50,606 nt of DNA from an uncultured Granulosicoccaceae bacterium (GTDB lineage: Bacteria; Pseudomonadota; Gammaproteobacteria; Granulosicoccales; Granulosicoccaceae), in the NCBI GenBank assembly GCA_937922675.1, contig CALAJN010000012.1, positions 1-50,606 on the forward strand, read 5' to 3'. Of the stretch, positions 35,317 to 44,452 are shown in pieces. Made by a program: the position numbers and the translations under genes. The notes under the pieces were generated by a model, which saw only the letters and a program-made list of their open reading frames with translations, was not told where the DNA came from and did not search any database. Numbering within the stretch: the first letter of the stretch is position 1; every line of letters starts with the position of its first letter.

Positions 35317-36387
35317 ATGATTGAAACAATTGCAGCCAACCCTGACAAGGAGCGACGCGTTGAATACGTGATTGCGCTCCTGGTGGTGTTTTTCTTTGGC
35401 GCGATGACCTGGCAGTTTCTTGCTGATGAGTCTTCGCCACTCAGCCTCCTTGGTGAAAAGGGTGCATTGTTTACGTCACCTTCCCGGTCTGATGACAGTG
35501 GCATGGTTCAGGCTGAGGTGAGGCTCTCTGACGAGAAAACAGCAGCTCAGCTGTCTGAACAGCTTGACAATCGAGCGACACAGATCTTGCAGCAGGATGT
35601 GAGCCCGGGGGCGTCGCTTGTCGCCAGCTCTGCCAGACCGGATGTGCTGCTGGGTTCTGACACTGCGCCCGCGCGGTCTCGGGTAAGCCCGACAACGGTG
35701 ATCGAACAGCCGACGCTGAAGCCCGATGCGCGAGTGCCAGCCGAATTGCCTATTGACGTGCCCGTTGACGTGCCCGTTGACGTGCGAGATGATGCTGTCG
35801 GTATTGACGACAATGCGGAGTCTATCGAGGCGAGTCCCAGGGCTGCCGTCGCGACCGTTGACGAGCCTGCAAGCACTGAGAATGTAGGCGAGAGCGAGCG
35901 TGTGGCCGCCATTGAGGAGACTGTGCCGGGTGCGAGCAATGGGCTGGATCAGTCTCAGGAGCTTATCTCGCCGGCAGAGACAGCCTTGCCCTCTCAGCCG
36001 ACGTCACTTTCAGAGGGCGGGTCGCCGCCGGAGCGGGTGTCACCTGTTCGCAGCTTGGCGGATGCCGAGGTGCTCTTTGCCGAGGCCAGTAGTGAATTGT
36101 CTCAGGATGCGCTGAGCGTACTGGAGCAATTCGCAGCTGTGCTGGAGCGGTATCCCGAGTTGAACCTGCGTATCAGCGGGTATGCGGATCCAATAGGCAA
36201 CGAAGAGTTAAACAGGCAACTGTCAGAGCAACGAGCCCTGGCATGCAGAGATTTCCTGAGCGTTCGAGGTATTGACGGCTCGCGTCTCATTGTCGAAAGT
36301 TACGGCGAGGTCAACGCGAGCGAAGATGTCATGAACGAGGCGTTTCTCCAGAACAGTCGGCGGGTAGAGCTGCGATTGGAAATGTAG
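35317..36387 (+). CDS. OmpA-family protein with N-terminal membrane anchor
   Basis: A 356-residue protein. A single hydrophobic segment near residues 18-36 (IALLVVFFFGAMTWQFLA) anchors it, probably in the inner membrane with the rest in the periplasm. A long acidic, low-complexity linker (about residues 60-245) includes repeats of PVDV (codons repeated at 35752-35784). The C-terminal OmpA/MotB domain (residues 245-356) has the peptidoglycan-binding pattern LRISGYADPIGNEELNRQLS, EQRALACRDFLS and NSRRVELRLEM. It probably tethers the membrane to peptidoglycan. It follows the channel-like gene but is separated from it by a terminator. Confidence 0.85.
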   Translation: MIETIAANPDKERRVEYVIALLVVFFFGAMTWQFLADESSPLSLLGEKGALFTSPSRSDDSGMVQAEVRLSDEKTAAQLSEQLDNRATQILQQDVSPGASLVASSARPDVLLGSDTAPARSRVSPTTVIEQPTLKPDARVPAELPIDVPVDVPVDVRDDAVGIDDNAESIEASPRAAVATVDEPASTENVGESERVAAIEETVPGASNGLDQSQELISPAETALPSQPTSLSEGGSPPERVSPVRSLADAEVLFAEASSELSQDALSVLEQFAAVLERYPELNLRISGYADPIGNEELNRQLSEQRALACRDFLSVRGIDGSRLIVESYGEVNASEDVMNEAFLQNSRRVELRLEM

Positions 36388-36503
36388 GCTGACAGGTTGT
36401 TCAAGAAGGCACGTGTCCTGACACAAGTACATCGCCAAGGTGGACGCCACTGCATCTTTTGAAGTCGTTCGTACTCAAAGACCCGCCAAGGTAGGTAAGC
36501 AGG

Positions 36504-38072
36504 TTACCGAAACCAGCCTACCGTATCAGTGCGTAATTCGTCCTGCCAAACTGACCAGCTATCAAGGTATTCAGTTGTACCGGTTGCAGTAGTGACGGAG
36601 ATCGACACGGTCGACTCATCACCTGTTGCCGCATTGAGGGTGACGCGGCTGCTATCTGCGGCAACGATACTCAATGTACCGACAGCGGGGTATACATTTG
36701 CGAATGCTTCAGCATCTTGAAATCCAGCATCACCTTGAAGCGCAAACGCCTGTGAAGGTGAAAGGGTGGTGCTGAGTCCATCCGCACTAACATCAATGGT
36801 TTCCCCATTGAGAAAACGGGGAGCCTGGTAGGTGAAGCCACCGGAATAGTTGATGAAAAACGATCCCGATGAGCCTCGGCCGCGAGACCACTCAAAGTTC
36901 CCATTCGAAATTGTTCGACCTGTTGCGCTTGGTGCGAGCAATGTATAACTGGTTTCGTCGGCTGACCAGAAGCCCACGTCTCTAGAGAAACTGCCTTCAA
37001 ACTCGATCGAAGATGCAGGATCGCTCGTGCGGAAATCAACTGCGACGACTTGATCAACGAAAAACTGAAAACGTTGAATGGATCCGAAAAGAAAACGTAT
37101 GTCTGTTGACTCAAAACCGCCGTCGTGTACGGTTCGCTCTTGACAGTCATTGAACTGGTAAGCCAGCCCGGCGCCGCGCGTTGTGTTGATGTAGTTGACA
37201 ACGACTTGCCCGTTGTCAGTGCAATCATAGGTGCCTTCAGATGCGGCCTGTTCTTCTGCGCTCAGGCTTTCAAGATCCCTGAATCCGGGTTGTTCGAAAA
37301 CCGACCCGCCATAGATGTTGCCTGAATACACGTCAAGCGCTCTACCAATTACCAAGCGGAAGTTGTCCGGGTTAATTGCGGATCCAGCCACGGGCACCGT
37401 GGCGGGTGACTCCACACTGACTATCTGACGCACGCCGCTAGTGTGATTGATTACGATGTATTCCCCAGGGGTGACAAGACAACTGTCGCCACCTTCACAA
37501 ATGCTCGCGTAGTCTGTTGCTGACTGCACTTGATACCACCCATCGTCCGGAAAGCTGATTCTTCCGCCGATGACTTCAACAGTTGCTGTGCCATCAGGTC
37601 TACTATCGGAATCTGAATCACCATTGTTGACTCTGATATCCGGAAAACGCATCCCGGTAGTGTGATTGATAACCGTGTAAGTACCTGGCTCAACAATACA
37701 GGATCGACTCCCTTCACATAGGCTGACGTAATTGTCGGAGCGTTGTACCTGATACCAACCATCGTCAGGCCAGGAAATCTGTCGACCATCTACTTCGACT
37801 GCATTGGCTACGGGTGTTGATTCGGTGGGAACAGTAATATTGGTGAAGCGTTGACCGGTGGTGTGATTGATAACGATATAGCTGCCTGGCTCAACAACAC
37901 ATGATGATCCGCCCTCACAGATTGACTCGAAGGTTGCGCTCGACTGTACCTGATACCAACCATCGTCAGGCCAGGATATGGTGTCGTTGCGTACGGTAGG
38001 GTCGGCTTGTAGTGTGGAGGTTGCAAGCATCGTTACAGCTGTGATCAGCTGTGCGCGGTATACCAATTTCAT
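36504..38072 (-). CDS. Secreted protein with three PDDGWYQVQ repeats
   Basis: A 522-residue precursor starting at ATG 38072 with a strong AAGGAG site; a longer frame to 38444 lacks a start signal. The signal peptide covers residues 1-23 (cleavage after LQA). Three repeats follow at about residues 31-76, 98-143 and 171-216. Each reads IS(W/F)PDDGWYQVQ, then a Cys pair about seven residues apart (CEGGSSC, CEGSRSC, CEGGDSC), then VINHT(T/S)G. The Cys pair probably forms a disulphide. The C-terminal 300 residues are beta-rich, with YDCTDNGQVVVNYI and FNDCQERTVHDGG. I do not recognise either part. A 20-bp palindrome lies 20 bp upstream of the start. Confidence 0.75.
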   Translation of the reverse strand: MKLVYRAQLITAVTMLATSTLQADPTVRNDTISWPDDGWYQVQSSATFESICEGGSSCVVEPGSYIVINHTTGQRFTNITVPTESTPVANAVEVDGRQISWPDDGWYQVQRSDNYVSLCEGSRSCIVEPGTYTVINHTTGMRFPDIRVNNGDSDSDSRPDGTATVEVIGGRISFPDDGWYQVQSATDYASICEGGDSCLVTPGEYIVINHTSGVRQIVSVESPATVPVAGSAINPDNFRLVIGRALDVYSGNIYGGSVFEQPGFRDLESLSAEEQAASEGTYDCTDNGQVVVNYINTTRGAGLAYQFNDCQERTVHDGGFESTDIRFLFGSIQRFQFFVDQVVAVDFRTSDPASSIEFEGSFSRDVGFWSADETSYTLLAPSATGRTISNGNFEWSRGRGSSGSFFINYSGGFTYQAPRFLNGETIDVSADGLSTTLSPSQAFALQGDAGFQDAEAFANVYPAVGTLSIVAADSSRVTLNAATGDESTVSISVTTATGTTEYLDSWSVWQDELRTDTVGWFR

Positions 38073-38092
38073 AGCAATCTCCTTTGAGCTGG

Positions 38093-38112
38093 GGCTGATA
38101 TTAATATCAGCC
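38093..38112. promoter_or_regulatory. 20-bp perfect palindrome before the repeat-protein gene
   Basis: GGCTGATATT is followed directly by its own reverse complement. The site is centred about 30 bp upstream of the ATG at 38072 and next to its ribosome site. It could be an operator or a 5'-UTR hairpin controlling translation. Confidence 0.6.
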
Positions 38113-38322
38113 GTCAGACAATTGCATAGAACCATTCGGTAATTTGTCCTTGTCTGTATTGAACTGGCCTGAGTAGCGCAAATCCCGAACGCCAGGCCCC
38201 GGGAGAGTTGTACCCGTGTGGCTGGATTCGACGGTGGACGATCCGGGAAGCGAGTCTGGCCGCAAAACTGGTTAGTGGTCATTAGGTACCGCTGATCGCA
38301 CACTTTTTTTTTCGAATGTAGA

Positions 38323-38346
38323 CGCATCACCCGATCGGGTGATGCG
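38323..38346. repeat. 24-bp perfect palindrome with GATC centre
   Basis: CGCATCACCC-GATC-GGGTGATGCG is fully self-complementary. No T-run follows on either strand. It lies 276 bp before the chosen LuxR-type start and 251 bp before the repeat-protein start. It may be an operator, a REP-like element, or a methylation-sensitive site. Confidence 0.6.
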
Positions 38347-38621
38347 GTCTGTCGGGACGATGGGGTAGACTCGAGCGAAAGTAGGTGGATCTGCGGATCT
38401 TGGCACTGACGCCAGAGGAACCCGAATGGTCTCGAACCTGACATCTATTGTGGCTACGCTCGATCGGCAGTGGTGGGCCTTCCGTCGATCGAACCACCTC
38501 ATCGCTACCCGGCTTGCCGAGTTCGCGTTCAATGCTAGGCTCATGGTGGGTTGCAAGGGCGTGCTTGGCAAGGGCGAAGGTCTGTCGTCCGTCATCACAA
38601 CTCCCTGAGCGCCTGCCTCGG

Positions 38622-39812
38622 GTGTCGATCGTGCAGGTACCCGCTCCGGACCCCGATTTGCTCGGCGCGATCTACGGCGCGTCCGCGGACGCTCGCGAGT
38701 GGCACGACGTAATCGATCAAAGTGCCGTTTTCGTTGGTGCCGGATCTGCTGCGCTCCTGAGCCTGGACACCCTTGATCCTGGTGCGTATTCGGTTGATGT
38801 CGTGAGCCGAGCCATACGCGAGCGCATGACGCCGGAGCTGCTCGCCTACTGGTTGGAACATCTCGCGCCGCTCGACCAAGCAGGGCATCGCACATTGCTG
38901 ACGCTGCCGGCGCGCCGAATCATCACCGACCTGGAGGCCTACGGTTGCAAGCGGGTCGATCTCGACAGACGCCCCGATTGCCGCTTCCTGATCGAGCATT
39001 TCAAGCTCGGTCGCAAGATCGCCGCTCGATTGAATGATAGTCCGCGCTACTTCGAGAGCTTTGTCGTCCAATTCCCTGCTGTACTCGCCGAAATTCCTGC
39101 CGGCGCGATAGCAGGAATGCACGCGCTGTTGCCACACTTGGCGAAGGCGTCCGAGCTTGGGCAGCTGTTCGGACGCTTGCGCGAGCGGTACGCGGCCGCG
39201 CTCTTGGCGCTCGATCACCTGGGCCTTGGCATCTGCGTACTGGACCCGCGGCGGCGCGTGATTCTCGCCAATGATGAGGCCCGACGAATCCTCGACTCAG
39301 GCCACGGAGTACACGTCGATGCGCGCGGCAGGCTCGGTTGCCGCGACCCCGACGACCAACGTCGGATGGCGGCCGCTGTGAAGGCGGCGGAACTCGACGG
39401 CGCTGCCGGCGATACGCGAGCCGAGTCGGTGCTGGCGTTCCGACGCACGCTGGAGGGCGACCCTGTTCTCCTTGAAGTCTCGCCGCTGCGCGATGCCCTG
39501 CGCGAGCTCGATGCCGACGACGGCATGATCTTTGTGCACCTGATCGATCTCGATAGCGCCACGCAGGTCGGCGTCGATGCGTTCGCTACCGTCTACGGAC
39601 TCAGCGCCGCAGAGCGCGCCGTGGCCGAACTCATCGTTCAGGGGCTCGGCAACCGAGAAATCGCGGATGCCCGCGGCACGAGCATCGATACCGTGAAGAC
39701 GCAGGTCGGTCGGCTGATGAGCAAGACCGGGACACACTCGCGCGTGCTGCTGGTACGAGCGATGCTGAAGGCGGATCCGCCCATTGCGCGCCGAGGTGCC
39801 ACCACCGAATAA
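38622..39812 (+). CDS. LuxR-type transcriptional regulator with PAS-like domain
   Basis: About 396 residues from a GTG at 38622; the start is uncertain (a GTG at 38631 or an upstream start to 38448 is possible). Residues about 1-185 form an unrecognised helical region. A PAS-like segment is near residues 190-310 (LDHLGLGICVLDPRRRVILA). The C-terminal LuxR HTH reads YGLSAAERAVAELIVQGLGN then REIADARGTSIDTVKTQVG. The gene looks more GC-rich than its neighbours, with heavy use of G/C third positions, which suggests recent transfer or a different history. It is a single-gene unit, divergent from the repeat-protein gene. Confidence 0.82.
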   Translation: MSIVQVPAPDPDLLGAIYGASADAREWHDVIDQSAVFVGAGSAALLSLDTLDPGAYSVDVVSRAIRERMTPELLAYWLEHLAPLDQAGHRTLLTLPARRIITDLEAYGCKRVDLDRRPDCRFLIEHFKLGRKIAARLNDSPRYFESFVVQFPAVLAEIPAGAIAGMHALLPHLAKASELGQLFGRLRERYAAALLALDHLGLGICVLDPRRRVILANDEARRILDSGHGVHVDARGRLGCRDPDDQRRMAAAVKAAELDGAAGDTRAESVLAFRRTLEGDPVLLEVSPLRDALRELDADDGMIFVHLIDLDSATQVGVDAFATVYGLSAAERAVAELIVQGLGNREIADARGTSIDTVKTQVGRLMSKTGTHSRVLLVRAMLKADPPIARRGATTE

Positions 39813-39887
39813 GTCCGCGCAGCAACCCCCTGTGTATGCGATGCCTTGCGCTACGGCAGGTCGGGATCTGGCGAACGGTAGAACTGT

Positions 39888-39920
39888 CGAGGGCGGCGGC
39901 CACGTCAGCCGCCGCCCTCG
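39888..39920. terminator. Strong hairpin between convergent genes
   Basis: CGAGGGCGGCGGC and GCCGCCGCCCTCG form a perfect 13-bp GC-rich stem with a 7-base loop. The hairpin lies 75 bp after the LuxR-type stop and 7 bp after the stop of the large surface protein on the other strand. No T-run is present on either side, so it may act as a bidirectional barrier rather than a classical terminator. Confidence 0.6.
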
Positions 39921-39927
39921 GTTGCCG

Positions 39928-42900
39928 CTACTCTGCTGCGCGACGCATGCCGTGTGCACCAAGGTAGCGACGGTATCGGAGCATCAACATCGCAAGCGCT
40001 AGCAGTAGCGGTGCACCAGGGCCGCCACTGCCGCTGGCGATGCTGCATCCACCGCCACCACCACCGCTGCTGCCGCTACCGGTCGGCTCACCGACGTCAA
40101 CAGGCTCCTCACCGGTATCGTCTGCGGCAACGTAGCCAAGGCGCGTGCTTGACATGGACAGCGGTATGGCATCGTCAGTGAAGGTGAGATCGTCTGCGTA
40201 TCCAACCACACGACTACCGTCTTCGGCACGGACACGCACACCGTTGAAGTAATCATGGGGTGTGAAGATTCCGGTCGTGATGGTGTACTCGATGACTTCA
40301 TCGTCGACACCGAAAATAAGCACACCACGATCACGATCGATGGACACGAGGACGCGCGCCGGTGTGTCGAGCGCTGGAACTGCACTGAATCGCGGGCAGG
40401 TTTCGCCGCCGGTCAGCAGCTCGGTGGCATCGCTGAAGTCACTGCTGTTCGAGCGGAACGCACAGTACTCGTAGTAGTTTTCACCGTCGTCATTGATGAT
40501 CAGGTTTATTATCGCGTACACGGCACCTTCAGCGTCGTTGGTGCCCAGGCCACCATCCATGATGTCGTTGTACATGTGCCCGCCCACTCCGATGGCAACC
40601 AGGCCGCCATCGAGTCGTGATTCCGATGATGCCTCGACTACTGCAGATACATACTCAGACGGATTTCTAGAGACAAATCGCGGGCTGTTGCCGTCGCCAA
40701 GAGCGGAGTCCATCGTGATGCGCAAGCGACCGTCTACCACGGTGACGTCTCGACCTGGATACTGGGTTGAATAGGAAGGTCGATAAGGACCGATAAGCGG
40801 ATTGTCCGCCATGTCTATCGTGCTCGATTCCGTGGTCAACGAGTGAATGCGGCCCACGGCACGGCCCGATGATCCTTCGTGTTGAACATTGATGGCTCGT
40901 TCGTTTCGGGCAGCTGTGTAAATCGGGTTGCCAAGTGCGACGACCCGGGTTTCATCCGCAAAGGTCAGGGTCATGGTTCCCGCTGCACGGTCCAGGGCCA
41001 TGGACATGTCGTACTCGGTATCCAGTTCGGGGATGCGATCAAAGGTGCCGCAGTTTTCACCATCCACGATGTCCAGCCCGTCGTTGCTGCCGTCGCCGGT
41101 CTGACGATCAAAGCAGAAGCTTGCTTCACGTCTGCCCGATCCTTGTACACGAATCCTCAATTGTGCGTAGACGTCACCACCTCGGTCGTCGAAGCCACCG
41201 TCCTGCGTATCGTTGTACCAATTGCCTTCGATGCGGATCATGGCATGCGCGTCGTTCTCGATGGGGATCTGCGACTCGCTGCTCAGACTGACGCGTGCTG
41301 CCACAAGATCGGTTGCTTCCATGATCCTGAGACGACCGTCTCCGCAGCAATTGTCCGGATCAATTTGTACCGACTCGATAAGCAGGCTGTCATCGACGAA
41401 AGCGATGCCGGCGTCTGTTCGATCAGCCGAGGGGTCGAAACTCAGTTGACCGGTATCTTCGGAAAAATCATCGACAAAGTCGAGCGCTGCATTCGTGGTG
41501 TAGGGGTAGCGGATGCTCGAATCGGCTGCTGCTATCTCGGTCTGTATCGGCGGGAAGGGTGTCGGCACGGTTGCGCCGCTGTCGCTCTCGCTTGCTGTCA
41601 GTGCGGTGGGCGAGGTGCGCACTTCATCGATATCGAGTACGACCGTGGCCAGATCACGCGGGCGGGCAACGATTTGGGCATTCGGATCGGTATGCGTAAA
41701 GAACGGACCATCCAGCTGCAACACCTCGGCGTATTCATTGGCTCGAAAGGTAAGACTTCCATTCTCACGGTCCAAAGCGATCGAGGCACGCATGAAATCA
41801 CCCAGCGCTGGGCGAACCGGCATCAGCTTGCATCGATTACCGTCGGCGTAAAAACCCGTACGGTTGTCACCGTTCGCATCGTCTATGCGTTCTGCGCAGG
41901 CGTACAGGCTCGCCTCACCATTCGCACGGACGTCTGCCTCCATGTAGACGTCTACATTGCCTGTTCGACCATCCACGCCGCCATCAGCAAGGTCGTTGTA
42001 TGCACCCATTTCCAGAACGGCGCGCGCCCGGCCATTGGTGCCAGGTGTCGTGGCTGTGGAGAGCGCAAAGCGCGATTCCAGATAATCCGTAGGCTGCTGC
42101 ACGCTCAGCCTGTTGCTACCGTCATCCAGTTCGGTAGCCTGTGCCGTTAGCGTGAGGATGCCATTGGCATGCGATGCCGTTCGCTGAATGCCATCAAGCT
42201 CGTACAGCGGGCGGTATCGGGTGAAATTCGTCGGAGAGTTCGCCAGATGGATGGTATCGGCACCGTTGCGAATTTCATGCAGGGTCGCCGAAGCACTCCC
42301 GAGGTTTCCCCGGTTCAGCCACAGTTGAATTCTGTTTTCGGCGAATGTGGCAGGGAAGTAGTCGCCGGGAACGCTGAGGGTTCGCGAGACCTCGTCAAAC
42401 GATATCGTGATGCTGTCGGCGTTGATGTCGCTCGAGATATCAATTGATCGGCGTACCCCGTCGGCGTTGTCTCCGGATGTCAGCAGGTTGCAGAAATCGG
42501 TGCCAAAGTCCGCTACAGGCTGTTCATCGCCGTTTTCCATGCGGCGAAACAGACAGTAGAAGACTTCATAGGTGCTGTCTCCGTATCGGTCGTAGGTGAT
42601 CTGCATTTCATAGTCGCCTTCATCGTTGACTGGCGACTCGACATCGCTGAACACGCGAGACTCGAGAAACACAGTAGAGCTGCCAATGTGATCGCTCTCT
42701 GCGTTGAAGGTCACATCAATGCCAATCGAGTTTTCGACATCGCGCGGTATGATGTAGATGCTGCCCGGCACGTCGGGATCATTAGAGCTGGTTTGCAGAT
42801 TCAGACCATTGCTGCCTGATTCGATTGACCAGGTGTCACTCGCATCATCGAAAGAGCCGGCCGACAGCCTCGTAGGGTCAACAATGAAGTCGTCTGCGAA

Positions 42901-42990
42901 TTCGGCAGCGTGCAATGCCGCCAGTGGACCGCCCGCCAAGGCTGTGCTGAGCAGAAATCTGCCCAACACACGTTTGTTCCTTGTCAACAT
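39928..42990 (-). CDS. Large secreted protein with four related modules and C-terminal sorting signal
   Basis: A 1020-residue precursor starting at ATG 42990 with GGAG six bases upstream. The signal peptide covers about residues 1-27 (FLLSTALAGGPLAALHA). Four modules of about 230-250 residues follow. They share a pattern of ESR, an aromatic MYNDxxDGG-type motif (AYNDLADGG, WYNDTQDGG, MYNDIMDGG), a YC or FC strand, a second Cys about 30 residues later, and LDR..G.L.F. The first module is the most divergent. The C terminus is a Gly run, GGGGGGCS, then a hydrophobic helix (APLLLALAMLMLRYRR) and basic residues. This resembles GlyGly-CTERM-type sorting signals cleaved by rhombosortase and then lipid-modified. 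The function is unknown; a surface role is likely. Confidence 0.8.
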   Translation of the reverse strand: MLTRNKRVLGRFLLSTALAGGPLAALHAAEFADDFIVDPTRLSAGSFDDASDTWSIESGSNGLNLQTSSNDPDVPGSIYIIPRDVENSIGIDVTFNAESDHIGSSTVFLESRVFSDVESPVNDEGDYEMQITYDRYGDSTYEVFYCLFRRMENGDEQPVADFGTDFCNLLTSGDNADGVRRSIDISSDINADSITISFDEVSRTLSVPGDYFPATFAENRIQLWLNRGNLGSASATLHEIRNGADTIHLANSPTNFTRYRPLYELDGIQRTASHANGILTLTAQATELDDGSNRLSVQQPTDYLESRFALSTATTPGTNGRARAVLEMGAYNDLADGGVDGRTGNVDVYMEADVRANGEASLYACAERIDDANGDNRTGFYADGNRCKLMPVRPALGDFMRASIALDRENGSLTFRANEYAEVLQLDGPFFTHTDPNAQIVARPRDLATVVLDIDEVRTSPTALTASESDSGATVPTPFPPIQTEIAAADSSIRYPYTTNAALDFVDDFSEDTGQLSFDPSADRTDAGIAFVDDSLLIESVQIDPDNCCGDGRLRIMEATDLVAARVSLSSESQIPIENDAHAMIRIEGNWYNDTQDGGFDDRGGDVYAQLRIRVQGSGRREASFCFDRQTGDGSNDGLDIVDGENCGTFDRIPELDTEYDMSMALDRAAGTMTLTFADETRVVALGNPIYTAARNERAINVQHEGSSGRAVGRIHSLTTESSTIDMADNPLIGPYRPSYSTQYPGRDVTVVDGRLRITMDSALGDGNSPRFVSRNPSEYVSAVVEASSESRLDGGLVAIGVGGHMYNDIMDGGLGTNDAEGAVYAIINLIINDDGENYYEYCAFRSNSSDFSDATELLTGGETCPRFSAVPALDTPARVLVSIDRDRGVLIFGVDDEVIEYTITTGIFTPHDYFNGVRVRAEDGSRVVGYADDLTFTDDAIPLSMSSTRLGYVAADDTGEEPVDVGEPTGSGSSGGGGGGCSIASGSGGPGAPLLLALAMLMLRYRRYLGAHGMRRAAE

Positions 42991-43240
42991 GTACAGCTCC
43001 AGAAAACTGTGGGGGTGGTACTTGTAACAAGCCTTCAGAGCTTCGACATCCCCCGGTTGGGGGATATGTGCAAAGAAAGTTCTGGGAGTCGGTAGTGAGT
43101 ACGTGATTGCACGCAAGAAGTCGTGCGGCTTGAGGCCTGGTAGACCCGGTCAATGTAGGACCCAGAGCAAGGTGTTCGTATCGACGGTTGCTGCTTGAGC
43201 TGTGATTTCTACTCTTGGTCCACAGTTGAAGAGTGGCAGC

Positions 43241-44452
43241 TCATCCTGCACCTGGCCGACCGAAATGCGCATTCCACGAGGTCGTGCGCTCAGCGTCTCG
43301 TGCGTTGTACTCAGCGAGACTGGCCAGCAGGTCGGGGATTGCAGTGTCTTCTCTGTCCTGTGCGATACCGGTCAACTGCATCGTGTACCAGGCAGTGATG
43401 CCGCCCTCGGGAGGAGAGTCGAAGACCGGGAAGTCGGGGTCCTGTGACTCGGCCTTGTCAGACTGCCAGCTCTGCGCAAGTTCCGGGTTCAGTACGAGTG
43501 CCCGTGCCACACCAAGCGCGTCGACATGACCGGTTTGCAGTGCCTCGACAGCCTGATGTCTTGTCTTGAAACCGCCGGTGAGCATCAATGGGGTCGATGT
43601 ACATTGTCTGGCACGCGCCGCAAAGTCCACGAAATAGGGTCCTTTTCCAGCGCTGTCTGATGCGGACGTGGCACCCGGGAAATAGGTACCGCCACTTATG
43701 TCGATCAAATCAACTCCCATCGAATCGAGTGCTGATATCACAGCTAGAGCTTCGTCCTGTTCAAGGCCACCGGCCAACTGATCGCTTGAGTTCAGTTTCA
43801 GAGCGACCACAAACCCCGGTTCAACCGCGTCGCGAACCGCGGTGACAACATCGAGCAGGATACGCATGCGCTGCTCTATGGCCCCACCGTAGGCATCGCT
43901 ACGCTGGTTGAACAGAGGCGAGAGAAACTGGCTGAGCAAGAAGCCATGAGCGGCATGGATCTGGACGCCACCAAACCCGTGTTTCTGAGCCAACAGCGCA
44001 GTCTTTGCGAATGCACCTGGTAGCGCACGAACCTCGTTCGTGCTCAGTGCGGTGCAGCTCAAACCCGGAATGTCGATAGCGCTGGGTCCGCTCGGCGTGC
44101 TGATCGGGGGGTAGGCCATGGCACCTGCGTGACTGATCTGCAGCCACAACTGTGTGCCCTTGCTTGATCCTCTGTCTGCCAGTGCCTTGAATAGCTCCGA
44201 ATCCGAGCCATCATGCAACACGAGATTGCCAGGCTTCTCGGCATGTCGTGCAGAAAATTGGACTTCTCCAATGATCGACGCGGCAACACCCCCTAGTGCC
44301 CAACGCTCGTACAGACGCATCTGCTCAACTGTGGGGTTGCCACGGCCATCACCCAGCGAATCCGACATCGCGGATTTGACAATTCGATTGGTTAAAACAA
44401 GCCCGCAGGGCAGCTCAAGCGGCTCGAACAGCGGGCAGGGGATTTGCGTCAT
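43241..44452 (-). CDS. NADH:flavin oxidoreductase, Old Yellow Enzyme family
   Basis: A 403-residue FMN-binding TIM-barrel protein. It has the start LFEPLELPCGLVLTNRIVKSAMSD (phosphate and flavin region), the substrate His in GFGGVQIHAAHGFLLSQFLS followed by NQRSDAYGG, and the C-terminal flavin-phosphate segment PLMLTGGF. Members reduce activated C=C bonds or act as dienoyl-CoA reductase-like enzymes; no extra C-terminal FeS/FAD domain is present. Its start overlaps the stop of the cupin gene (ATGA), and a LysR regulator is divergent, so substrate-induced expression is likely. Confidence 0.9.
   Translation of the reverse strand: MTQIPCPLFEPLELPCGLVLTNRIVKSAMSDSLGDGRGNPTVEQMRLYERWALGGVAASIIGEVQFSARHAEKPGNLVLHDGSDSELFKALADRGSSKGTQLWLQISHAGAMAYPPISTPSGPSAIDIPGLSCTALSTNEVRALPGAFAKTALLAQKHGFGGVQIHAAHGFLLSQFLSPLFNQRSDAYGGAIEQRMRILLDVVTAVRDAVEPGFVVALKLNSSDQLAGGLEQDEALAVISALDSMGVDLIDISGGTYFPGATSASDSAGKGPYFVDFAARARQCTSTPLMLTGGFKTRHQAVEALQTGHVDALGVARALVLNPELAQSWQSDKAESQDPDFPVFDSPPEGGITAWYTMQLTGIAQDREDTAIPDLLASLAEYNARDAERTTSWNAHFGRPGAG

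Larger units (their letters stand above)
38073..38621. other. Divergent gap with two perfect palindromes
   Basis: This region lies between the repeat-protein gene (minus) and the LuxR-type gene (plus). It holds the palindromes listed at 38093-38112 and 38323-38346 and a run of nine T at 38304-38312. Frames here on both strands, including the 5' extension of the LuxR frame to 38448, do not look like protein. Confidence 0.5.

Noticed and set aside
34004-35440. 478-codon open frame on the minus strand
   Set aside because: It runs antisense to the channel-like gene and into the OmpA-family gene. It is rich in Gln, His and Asn, has no hydrophobic pattern or domain, and the plus strand has clear protein features.
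35752-35784. Short repeated codons in the OmpA-family gene as a possible repeat element
   Set aside because: They are a low-complexity PVDV run inside the linker and need no separate explanation.
38304-38312. Run of nine T as a terminator tail
   Set aside because: No stable GC-rich hairpin directly precedes it on the plus strand, and the 24-bp palindrome lies after it rather than before.
40879-42150. 423-codon plus-strand frame
   Set aside because: It is antisense to the modular surface protein and its composition (Cys-, His- and Arg-rich) looks like a shadow frame.
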